NCBI GenBank assembly: GCA_038747915.1
Contig: JBCDJJ010000110.1
Coordinates: 1-8,807, forward strand
Source of the DNA: JBCDAP01 sp038747915
GTDB lineage: Bacteria > Planctomycetota > Phycisphaerae > Phycisphaerales > UBA1924
Reading direction: 5' to 3'
Length of the DNA stretch: 8,807 nt
Numbering within the stretch: the first letter of the stretch is position 1; the number at the start of each line of letters is the position of its first letter. This document shows, in pieces, positions 1 to 5,946 of this stretch. The position numbers and the translations under genes were made by a program. Below the pieces are notes generated by a model. The model was not told where the DNA came from, searched no databases, and saw only the letters and a list, made by a program, of their open reading frames with translations.

Positions 1-249
1 ACTAATTATATTTTCATTTGACAGTGAAATGCGGACTCCCTTCGATGAGATGGTCGTCCATCTATCTCCTAGCATTAAGGGTTCAAGAGATTCGAGAGTT
101 TTGCCCAATGCATCTACCATAAGCAACTACTCAAAATATACACGATGGACCTCGTCGGTAGCATGTTCAATCGGTCGGGCGTCGGCGCGGCTGAACATTG
201 GCGGACACGACACCGGTTGCCACCCGCCGGCAGTCACCCTCCTTGATCC
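1..249. other. AT-richer region with no confident gene
   Basis: The first 120 bases contain 49 G or C (about 41%), and composition rises to the level of the rest of the window only after about position 170. Open frames exist on both strands but none has a recognisable protein pattern. The plus-strand frame from 29 runs through the AT-rich part and then into a Ser/Pro-rich low-complexity stretch, which suggests chance. A 23-codon minus-strand frame (198-127, beginning MFSRADARP and ending VHRVYFE) reads plausibly but has no support beyond that. The composition shift could mark decayed DNA, a repeat, or the edge of acquired DNA. Confidence 0.5.
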
Positions 250-314
250 TCAGTCGCCGCCGTCGCCTTCCGACTCATCTCCGTCTACATCCCCGCGCTC
301 CCCAAACAGCGCCG
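250..314 (-). pseudogene. Duplicated remnant of the yggS 3' end
   Basis: Read on the minus strand, this stretch encodes ALFGERGDVDGDESEGDGGD followed by TGA. The intact yggS-type gene at 769-1572 ends with ALFGEREDVDGDELEDGEE and a stop. The shared part covers the last residues of the conserved fold plus the acidic tail. Upstream of the remnant (above 314) the similarity stops abruptly, so this is only a 3' fragment and not a second gene. The frame is open back to a stop at about 450 but carries no YggS sequence there. It most likely arose by segmental duplication, or by regeneration of a gene end at an insertion. Confidence 0.6.
275..314. repeat. 40-bp direct repeat, copy 1
   Basis: This copy matches 791-830 at 36 of 40 positions, with no gaps and in the same orientation. 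The last 19 bases, including GCTCCCCAAACAGCGCCG, are identical. The copies lie 516 bases apart and bracket the small membrane-protein gene and the 52-codon ORF. Confidence 0.75.
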
Positions 315-323
315 GGTGCCCGG

Positions 324-482
324 CTACTCGCGCACCGAGAAGCCGGTAGGCAACCGGCAGCCGCTTGCACTCCACGAGGTTCTCGCCTGTGGCGAGTACC
401 CCGGCACCCGGCGCGGGTTCTGCCCACGCACACGCCTTCGTGAGAAATCATCCATGGCACCCAGCGAGTAGCTCGCACCCAT
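324..482 (-). CDS. Doubtful small ORF, 52 codons
   Basis: The ATG at 482-480 overlaps the stop of the upstream membrane-protein gene as TGATG, an arrangement often seen in translationally coupled genes. The frame ends at TAG 326-324. The predicted product begins MGASYSLGAMDDFSRRRVRG, is rich in Arg and Ser, and has no membrane segment or recognisable motif. A second in-frame ATG lies at codon 10. It reaches to within ten bases of the yggS 3' remnant. The stop/start overlap is the only real evidence, and a chance frame in GC-rich DNA is equally possible. Confidence 0.25.
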   Translation of the reverse strand: MGASYSLGAMDDFSRRRVRGQNPRRVPGYSPQARTSWSASGCRLPTGFSVRE

Positions 483-772
483 CAATTGGCCGGCTTCCGG
501 TGCAGCGCGAGCGGCAAAAACGCCAGCGGGCCAAGCAGGGGCAGGAAGAGGGCGAGCAACGCCATGAGTGGCGACGCCACCGGGCGCCTTATGAACACCC
601 CGTTGCGCGTGGCTATCACAACGACGGCGATCACAAACACGAGGTGGATCAACATGACGAGCGGGCCCATGACGGGCGACATCGTCGCTGGCGTCATGTC
701 GGCGGTCAGCTCGGCTTCTTGGCCCACGGGCGCCACACCAACCGTCACGTCCTCGTGCTGCTCCTCATTCAC
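482..772 (-). CDS. Small two-helix membrane protein, function unknown
   Basis: This is a 96-residue protein that I do not recognise. It has an acidic, soluble N-terminus (about residues 1-32). Two strongly hydrophobic segments follow, at about 36-55 (GPLVMLIHLVFVIAVVVIAT) and 68-90 (PLMALLALFLPLLGPLAFLP and onward). Between them is a short basic loop (RNGVFIRRP), and the protein ends in a basic tail (HRKPAN). The basic loop between helices suggests that it faces the cytoplasm. The GTG start at 772-770 overlaps the TGA stop of the upstream yggS-type gene as GTGA, so translation is probably coupled. The frame reads as coding because the hydrophobic segments are long and uninterrupted. It lies inside the segment bracketed by the 40-bp direct repeats, so it may be a late addition behind yggS. 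Confidence 0.65.
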   Translation of the reverse strand: MNEEQHEDVTVGVAPVGQEAELTADMTPATMSPVMGPLVMLIHLVFVIAVVVIATRNGVFIRRPVASPLMALLALFLPLLGPLAFLPLALHRKPAN

Positions 773-1572
773 TCCTCGCCATCCTCCAACTCATCTCCAT
801 CCACATCCTCCCGCTCCCCAAACAGCGCCGACCCCACCCGCACCACGTTCGCCCCGCACTCGATCGCCAGCTCGTAGTCCTCCGACATGCCCATCGACAG
901 GATGTTGAACCGGCCGTCGCACAGGCCGAACTTGCTGGTCTCCTCGAACAGCTCCTGGCAGCGCCCGAAGGCCGACCGCGTCTCGTCTTCGTCCCGCGAG
1001 GTTGGCCCCATGGTCATGAACCCGCGCACGCGGAGCGGGAACATGTCGTCGATCTGCGCCGCCAGGTGCGGCGCCGCAGCGACCGCGCACCCGCCCTTCT
1101 GCGGCTCGTCGGTGCAGTTGACCTGTACCAGCACCTCGACCTCGACATCGTGCTTGATCGCCGCCTGCTGCAACTCGTCGGCGAGCTTGAGCGAGTCGAT
1201 CGAGTGTACGAGCCGCGCCACGTTCACCAGCTTGCGGGCCTTGTTCCGCTGCAGGTTCCCGATCATGTGCCAGCGCACCTCGTGGCTCGGCAGCAGGGCG
1301 CCGTCGCTCGCCGCCGCGGTGCCGGGCATCCGCTCCTTGCGCATGGCGAGTTCGGCGATCATGCTGGCTCGCTGCACGAGTTGCTGCACGCGCGATTCAC
1401 CGAAGTCCTGATGCCCCATGGCGGCGAGCCGGCGGATGTCCTCGACATCGGCGTACTTGCCGACCGCGACGAGGATGATGTCGTCACCGGAGCGACCGAT
1501 CCGCGCCGCGGCGGCGCCGATCCGTTCCTTGATCTCCGTGTACCGCTCTTCGAGGGTTCCGATCGCTTCCAT
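769..1572 (-). CDS. yggS: YggS/PROSC-family PLP homeostasis protein
   Basis: The product has 267 residues, slightly longer than the usual ~230 because of an insert near residues 80-97 and an acidic tail. It is a single-domain fold-type III PLP protein. The family binds pyridoxal phosphate without known catalysis and helps keep free PLP and amino-acid pools in balance. Visible motifs are the PLP lysine K39 in ILVAVGKYA, then FGESRVQQL (55-65), WHMIGNLQRNKARKL (101-115), VHSIDS, RGFMTMGP (183-190), the phosphate-binding LSMGMSEDYELAI (225-237) and VVRVGSALFGER (243-254). The usual FGEN is FGES here. The ATG at 1572-1570 was chosen because GGGAG lies six bases upstream and the family pattern begins there. 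The longer frame to 1989 is antisense to the peroxiredoxin gene. The tail EDVDGDELEDGEE is repeated as a remnant at 250-314. Confidence 0.93.
   Translation of the reverse strand: MEAIGTLEERYTEIKERIGAAAARIGRSGDDIILVAVGKYADVEDIRRLAAMGHQDFGESRVQQLVQRASMIAELAMRKERMPGTAAASDGALLPSHEVRWHMIGNLQRNKARKLVNVARLVHSIDSLKLADELQQAAIKHDVEVEVLVQVNCTDEPQKGGCAVAAAPHLAAQIDDMFPLRVRGFMTMGPTSRDEDETRSAFGRCQELFEETSKFGLCDGRFNILSMGMSEDYELAIECGANVVRVGSALFGEREDVDGDELEDGEE
791..830. repeat. 40-bp direct repeat, copy 2 (inside yggS 3' end)
   Basis: This copy sits within the intact yggS coding region, covering the FGER-to-acidic-tail codons. It is the partner of 275-314 (36/40 identical, same orientation). Confidence 0.75.
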
Positions 1573-1668
1573 GCAGGCTCCCGCGAGGGCTGAACCGTCC
1601 GCCGCTACGATCCGCGACGTCAGACCGTCTGAAAGCCTAGCCGCTCCACCCCGCTGCGAGAACCCCGT
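1573..1668. promoter_or_regulatory. Divergent intergenic region, yggS / peroxiredoxin
   Basis: These 96 bases separate two divergent starts and must hold the 5' signals of both genes unless transcription begins inside a neighbour. I see no good sigma-70 pair on either strand. A perfect 11-base palindrome, CAGACCGTCTG (1621-1631), sits in the middle and could be an operator. It is short enough to occur by chance. Confidence 0.35.
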
Positions 1669-2148
1669 ATGCCTCCCACACAGTCTCTGCCGCTCCGCGA
1701 GGGCCCCATCGCCGCTGGCGACCCCGCCCCCGATTTCACCCTCATGGACCAGGACAAGCAGGAGTGGACCCTGAGCGAGCGGCTCAAGGAGCGGGATGTG
1801 GTCCTCTGCTTCTACCCCATGGACTTCTCCCCGGTCTGCGAGACCGAGATGAAGTGCGTGCAGGACGATTTCGAGAAGTTCGCGGCCCACAACGCCGAGG
1901 TCGTGGGTATTTCCACCGACTCGTTCTTCACCCACAAGGCCTGGGCCGACTCGCTCGGGCTTCAGCAGACCCTCCTGGCCGACATGCACCGCGCCGTCTG
2001 CCGGGCCTACGGCTTCTACTTCGAGCCGCTCAACGTCTCGGCCCGCGGCACGGTGATCGTCGGCAAAGATGGGTTCGTCAAGTGGGTGCAGGCCCGCGAG
2101 ATCGGCGACGCCATGGCCCTCGAAGAGGTCGTCGGCGCGCTCGTCTGA
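1669..2148 (+). CDS. Thiol peroxiredoxin (AhpC/TSA superfamily)
   Basis: This 159-residue cytoplasmic thioredoxin-fold peroxidase should reduce hydrogen peroxide or organic hydroperoxides through a cysteine thiol. After GDPAPDFTLMDQD (17-29), the active-site stretch is FYPMDFSPVCETE (48-60), with peroxidatic cysteine C57. The usual PxxxTxxC carries Ser instead of Thr (P50, S54, C57), a substitution known in the superfamily. The conserved Arg is R126 in SARGTVIVGKDG. Other cysteines are C47, C63 and C111. C111, in HRAVCRAYG, could be a resolving residue, but this is not settled. The size suits the AhpE or BCP/PrxQ-like groups rather than the longer typical 2-Cys AhpC. It starts at ATG with only a weak GAG-type ribosome site upstream. 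It is followed 18 bases later by the SDR gene and is probably co-transcribed with it. Confidence 0.92.
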   Translation: MPPTQSLPLREGPIAAGDPAPDFTLMDQDKQEWTLSERLKERDVVLCFYPMDFSPVCETEMKCVQDDFEKFAAHNAEVVGISTDSFFTHKAWADSLGLQQTLLADMHRAVCRAYGFYFEPLNVSARGTVIVGKDGFVKWVQAREIGDAMALEEVVGALV

Positions 2149-2166
2149 GCCTCGTCACGCCTGCCC

Positions 2167-3018
2167 ATGCCCATCGACCTGACCGACAAGCCCATCGCCA
2201 TCACCGGTGCCTCGTCCGGCATCGGCCGTGCCACTGCGATCGCGTGCGCCGCTGCCGGGATGCCGGTGGCGCTCGGTGCGCGCCGCGTCGACAAGCTCGA
2301 CGCGGTGAAGGTCGAGATCGAGTCGGCCGGCGGCCGCGCGATCACCGTGCCGATGGATGTCGCGCACAAACCAGACAGCACCACGCTCGTCGATCGCACG
2401 AACGAGGCCTTCGGCCCGATCTACGCGGTCTTCGCGAACGCCGGGTTCGGCTTCGAAGCGCGGTCCGACCGCGTGCCCGAGGATCGCCTCCGCGAGATCT
2501 TCGAGGTGAACTTCTTTGGCTCCCTCCACACCGTGCACGCGGCGCTGCCGACCATGCTCGAGCACAGCCGCGGGCACGCGATCATCTGCTCCAGCTGCAT
2601 CGGCAAGCTGCCCGTGCCCTACTTCGGCGCCTACTGCGCGACCAAAGCCGCCCAGTGGCACATGGCCTCGGCGCTGCGATGGGAGCTCCGCTCGAAGGGT
2701 ATTTTCGCCTCCTCGGTCCACCCGGTGGGGACGAAAACCGAGTTCTTCGACCGCGCCCGCGAGCGGTCCAAGCCGCCGCCCGAGGCCGGCTCGACGATCG
2801 ACGACCACACGCCGAGCTGGCTCATGCAGCGGCCCGAGACGGTCGCCCACGCCATCGTCGGGTGCCTCCGCCGCCCGCGCGGCGAGGTCTGGCCGAGCTG
2901 GGCCCGAGCAGTGCAGCTGGGCATGGCGATCTCGCAGGCCGTCCCAAGCCTGCCCGGCTTTTTCTTCCGCGCCGGCATGGTGAAGAAACAGGAGGCTCGC
3001 GAAAAGGGCGCGCACTAG
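2167..3018 (+). CDS. Short-chain dehydrogenase/reductase (SDR)
   Basis: This 283-residue NAD(P)-dependent oxidoreductase has the classical SDR Rossmann fold, with substrate unknown. Visible motifs in order are the cofactor loop TGASSGIG (13-20), ARR (38-40), MDV with D64, NAG (91-93), and N115 in VNFFG. The catalytic residues are S143, Y156 and K160 in the pattern S-x12-Y-x3-K, followed by PVGTKTEFF (186-194). The arginines at 39-40, after the second strand, favour NADP(H). The C-terminal part (about 195-283) is longer than a minimal SDR and ends in a hydrophobic, then basic stretch (VPSLPGFFFRAGMVKKQ) that could touch the membrane. Ribosome-site similarity before the ATG is poor. It lies 18 bases after the peroxiredoxin gene on the same strand. 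The stop codon TAG overlaps a CGCACTA heptamer that recurs at 3176-3182. Confidence 0.92.
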   Translation: MPIDLTDKPIAITGASSGIGRATAIACAAAGMPVALGARRVDKLDAVKVEIESAGGRAITVPMDVAHKPDSTTLVDRTNEAFGPIYAVFANAGFGFEARSDRVPEDRLREIFEVNFFGSLHTVHAALPTMLEHSRGHAIICSSCIGKLPVPYFGAYCATKAAQWHMASALRWELRSKGIFASSVHPVGTKTEFFDRARERSKPPPEAGSTIDDHTPSWLMQRPETVAHAIVGCLRRPRGEVWPSWARAVQLGMAISQAVPSLPGFFFRAGMVKKQEAREKGAH

Positions 3019-3024
3019 AGCAGA

Positions 3025-3173
3025 CCAAGTCAACTCGTCTTGCCAGTCTCAGCGGTGGATCGACCGACTCCGGGACTTGCGTGCCACTGGCGGCTTGCCC
3101 GCCAGCGTTCAAGGGCTTTGGCGTTCGCACTGGTGGGCAAGCCACCAGTGGCACCCGCGACGAATTGACTTGG
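3025..3173. repeat. Inverted-repeat element, REP/MITE-like
   Basis: The ends are 15-base inverted repeats: CCAAGTCAACTCGTC at 3025-3039 and GACGAATTGACTTGG at 3159-3173, matching at 14 of 15. They enclose a second, longer inverted repeat (3081-3107 and 3128-3154). The heptamer CGCACTA occurs just outside both ends (3011-3017 and 3176-3182). It might be a target-site duplication, but the spacing to the repeat ends is unequal (7 and 2 bases). There is no ORF of note inside. The element lies between the convergent SDR and permease genes, the usual place for REP-type sequences. Mobility is inferred from structure only. Confidence 0.6.
3081..3154. terminator. Long hairpin, possible bidirectional terminator
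   Basis: The arms are 27 bases each (3081-3107 and 3128-3154) with a 20-base spacer, and 24 of 27 positions are perfectly complementary. In minus-strand RNA two of the three differences become G-U pairs. Each arm is also a palindrome on its own: CTGGCGG-CTTGC-CCGCCAG on the left and CTGGTGG-GCAAG-CCACCAG on the right. The structure can therefore form one long stem or two small ones. No U-tract follows, so it is not a textbook intrinsic terminator, but the position between two convergent genes fits transcript-end protection or termination. Confidence 0.5.
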
Positions 3174-3186
3174 AACGCACTAAATT

Positions 3187-3341
3187 CCGAGCCGCGAGCG
3201 CGAGCACGCGCGCCGGGGCCACGAACAACACATGCCCCACGCTGTCTCAAGCGGTTCGAACCACACTCCGGATCGGCCATCTGCTGATCTGTGTCCTTGC
3301 TGCGCTGAATGCTGACGCGTGTGCTCGCGCCCGCGGCTCGG
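3187..3341. repeat. Second inverted repeat, 26-bp arms
   Basis: The left arm 3187-3212 begins CCGAGCCGCG and the right arm 3316-3341 ends CGCGGCTCGG. They are complementary at 24 of 26 positions. The 103-base spacer has no recognisable gene. The right arm starts one base beyond the permease stop codon (3343-3345). The arms are G+C-rich with alternating GCGAGC-like units, a style of intergenic repeat common in planctomycete genomes as far as I recall. Together with 3025-3173 this means the whole 324-base gap consists largely of inverted repeats. Confidence 0.55.
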
Positions 3342-3342
3342 A

Positions 3343-5946
3343 TTACCGCGCCGCCAGCAGCTCTCGCGGCTTCCGCCGCGCCACCTGCAGGATCATCGGG
3401 CTCGCCACGGTCAGCGTGATCGCCGTCATCGCCACCACACCGATTGCGACCGGTCGCCAGGGCACCACGAGCGCCAGGTCGAGCCCCGCCACCATCGCGT
3501 AGAGTCGCCCGCCGGCCCACGCGCCCTGCACCCCCATCGCCACACCGAGGATCGCTGCGGTCGCGCACACCAGCACCACCTCGCCCGCGATCAGCCTGGC
3601 GGTCATCCACCGCCCGCCGCCGATCGCGCGCAGCACGCCGAACTCGAACCGCCGGGCATCGATCGAGGCCAGCACGATGTTCCCCACGCCGAGCGCCCCG
3701 ATCACCATCGCCGCCGCTGCCACGAAGCTCCCGACCCGGAGCGACCGCGTACCGATCCCCGTGATGTTCGCTTTAATCTCCCGGCCCGATCCAACAAAGG
3801 CGCCCGGCGTGTTCACCGCTTCGCGGATCTGCGCCACCGCCTCCTGATCTGAGAGCGCCTCGAGCGGCGGCCCGAGCTCGATCTGCAGCAGGTCGATCTG
3901 CTCGTCGCCGAAGTATGTCTTGAGATCCTCGCGTGTCCCGAAGACCGCGTGGATCGAGTAATCCGCGTACTCCTCGCCCACATCGAAGAACTTCCGCACG
4001 ATGTCGAGCCCGGGCGAACTCACTGCGCCGACGATCTCGAACTCGAGCTGTCGCCCTTTGTGCTCGATCGGGAACATGCTGCCGATCTCGAAGCCCTCGC
4101 GCTCGACGAGGAACTCTCGCGCGACGAGCACCGCTCCACCCTCGCGGAGTCGCTCCGTGGCGGTCTCCTCGTCGCCCGCGGCCCAGTGCATTCTGGCCAT
4201 CGGGAAGAACTCGTCGGGGTCGAAGGCGATGAACGTGGTCTTCGGCCGCTGGAAGAACCCACCGATCCCGAAGGCCTCGGTGTCGACCTTGAACAGGCTG
4301 ATCGCAGCGGTGCTCTCGACGATGTCGAGGTCTGCGACACGCTGCGCGGCCTCCGGTGTGATTGTCGTGGCCACACCATTGATGAACGCATCGGGGAAGC
4401 GGATCGCATCGAGCCAATCCCGCAGCAGCGAGTTGCCGTTCGTCCACATGCTGGTCATGGCGGCCAGGCCGACCATGAGGGCACCCGCGGTGAACCCGTT
4501 GCGGAACGGCGACGCGGCGAACGAGTCGCGGAGCAACGCGCCGGGCAGCCCGAGCACCCGCCCGAGCACCGGCCCGATCACGCGCGCCACCGCCATCGCC
4601 ACCGGCACGCCGACCAGGAAGTAGCCCACGAACATCATCGGGAGCCCAACAAACGCGTACATCACGAACAGCGCGTTGGGCGAGGGCGCGAGCGACACGA
4701 CCGCGATTTGCACCCCGAGCCCCACAAGGCCGCACGCGCCCGCGATCGCCACCTGCCGCGTGGTCGTCGCGCGCGATCGGCTCCGCATCGCCGGGATCGG
4801 GCTCGTCCGCGAGGCCGACCACGCCGACCACACCGCCCCGATCAGCCCCGCCCCGAGCGAACCCGCCACCGCAAGCGCGAGCCCCGCGGGCCAGATGTGC
4901 AGCCCCGCGGGCAGCCGGTCGGGCATCACCACCGTCAAAAGCCACGCGATCGCCACCCCGAGCGGCACGCCAAGCACCGCGCCGCCCGCCCCGATCAGCC
5001 CGCCGACCGCGAGCTGCGTGGTGGCGAGCTGCGCCCGCGTCGCACCGAGACACCGCAGAATCGCCAGCTCGCGCTGACGCTCCGCCGACTGCCCCGTCAT
5101 CCCCGTCAGTACAATGAACACCGCGGAGAGAAACGCAAGCGTCGAACTCAGCACAAACGTGAACTCGTTCGCCGCCGTCATCTGATCGAGACGGCTCGTC
5201 ACCAGGCTCGTCGGCTCGGCGATCAGGCTCTCGGGGAGCTTTGGCTCGAGCGCACGCGCCCACCCCTCGGCCTCAACCCCATCCTCGAGGATCACCAGCA
5301 CCTCGCTGAGCGACCGCACCCGCGAGGTGAGCGATCGCAGCGTGCGGAGCGTCGTCACACCCTGCCGCTCGTCGAACACCTCGAGCGTGAGCTTCGGCGT
5401 CACGCCGACCAGCTCGAGCTCGACGATGCTCAGGATGTCCCCCCCGAGCGATCGCTGCTCGAACCCAACGAGGTCGCCGAGCCCGAGCCCGAGCGTCTCG
5501 ACGGTGGTCTCGTCGAGCACGATCTCGTCATCGCTCGCAACCTCGCGGCCGATGAGCAGCGGGGGGGACCCGAAGGTCGACTGATCCTCCGGCTCCACCG
5601 CCTGCACGCTCACATCTCGGAGCGGCAGCGTGCCCTCGGGATCGCTCGACTCGGCAAGCCGCACCGGTGCCCGCAGACGCGGCGCGATCTCGGCCGCACC
5701 CGTTTGCGCTTCGATGAGCTCGAGCACATCCGCAGCAAATCGGTCGTTGCCGATGTGCCGCACCCGTGTGTCCGCGTTGCCCATCGCCTCGGCGATGCGG
5801 CTCTCGATCCCCGCGTTGAGCGAGGCCAGCGCGCACGAGACCGCCGCCACCAGCGTCGTCGACAACGCGACCGCCGCGATCAGGTACCCCGTCCGTCCCT
5901 TACGCCCCACACAGGCGTTGATACTCAGCTGCCAGGTCGCCCGCAT
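3343..5946 (-). CDS. ABC exporter permease with two FtsX domains
   Basis: This 867-residue inner-membrane protein has the duplicated layout of 10-helix FtsX/MacB-type permeases. There is an N-terminal helix (about 21-42) and then a large extracytoplasmic domain (about 45-255). Three helices of the first FtsX domain follow (about 262-284, 312-340, 352-376), with the cytoplasmic stretch AERQRELAILRCLGATRAQL (288-307). The middle has helices at about 399-420, 426-456 and 485-500, followed by a second extracytoplasmic domain (about 505-730). The last three helices lie at about 737-760, 784-806 and 828-852, with the matching motif ARRFEFGVLRAIGGGRW (764-780). These coupling motifs contact the ATPase. 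The family moves lipoproteins, lipids, peptides or drugs, and the substrate here cannot be told. The start MRATWQLS is typical for the family, and GGAG lies upstream. It overlaps the ATPase gene by 47 bases. Confidence 0.93.
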   Translation of the reverse strand: MRATWQLSINACVGRKGRTGYLIAAVALSTTLVAAVSCALASLNAGIESRIAEAMGNADTRVRHIGNDRFAADVLELIEAQTGAAEIAPRLRAPVRLAESSDPEGTLPLRDVSVQAVEPEDQSTFGSPPLLIGREVASDDEIVLDETTVETLGLGLGDLVGFEQRSLGGDILSIVELELVGVTPKLTLEVFDERQGVTTLRTLRSLTSRVRSLSEVLVILEDGVEAEGWARALEPKLPESLIAEPTSLVTSRLDQMTAANEFTFVLSSTLAFLSAVFIVLTGMTGQSAERQRELAILRCLGATRAQLATTQLAVGGLIGAGGAVLGVPLGVAIAWLLTVVMPDRLPAGLHIWPAGLALAVAGSLGAGLIGAVWSAWSASRTSPIPAMRSRSRATTTRQVAIAGACGLVGLGVQIAVVSLAPSPNALFVMYAFVGLPMMFVGYFLVGVPVAMAVARVIGPVLGRVLGLPGALLRDSFAASPFRNGFTAGALMVGLAAMTSMWTNGNSLLRDWLDAIRFPDAFINGVATTITPEAAQRVADLDIVESTAAISLFKVDTEAFGIGGFFQRPKTTFIAFDPDEFFPMARMHWAAGDEETATERLREGGAVLVAREFLVEREGFEIGSMFPIEHKGRQLEFEIVGAVSSPGLDIVRKFFDVGEEYADYSIHAVFGTREDLKTYFGDEQIDLLQIELGPPLEALSDQEAVAQIREAVNTPGAFVGSGREIKANITGIGTRSLRVGSFVAAAAMVIGALGVGNIVLASIDARRFEFGVLRAIGGGRWMTARLIAGEVVLVCATAAILGVAMGVQGAWAGGRLYAMVAGLDLALVVPWRPVAIGVVAMTAITLTVASPMILQVARRKPRELLAAR

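Noticed and set aside
29..349. 106-codon plus-strand frame at the left end
   Set aside because: It crosses the composition boundary and ends in Ser/Pro-rich sequence made by the antisense of the yggS tail remnant; no motif or convincing ribosome site.
1573..1989. N-terminal extension of the yggS-type frame to 1989
   Set aside because: The extension is antisense to the peroxiredoxin gene, and the family pattern begins at the ATG at 1572, which has a good ribosome site.
2155..3033. 292-codon minus-strand frame opposite the SDR gene
   Set aside because: No recognisable motif; the plus strand carries all SDR motifs in order.
1764..3287. 507-codon plus-strand frame across the peroxiredoxin and SDR genes
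   Set aside because: It is a different frame from two well-supported enzymes and translates to low-complexity Arg/Ala/Gly-rich sequence.
3240..3290. GGTTCGAACC, which resembles a tRNA T-arm
   Set aside because: A five-base T stem around the loop cannot be formed, and no matching anticodon or acceptor stems occur on either strand. It is only a short palindrome.
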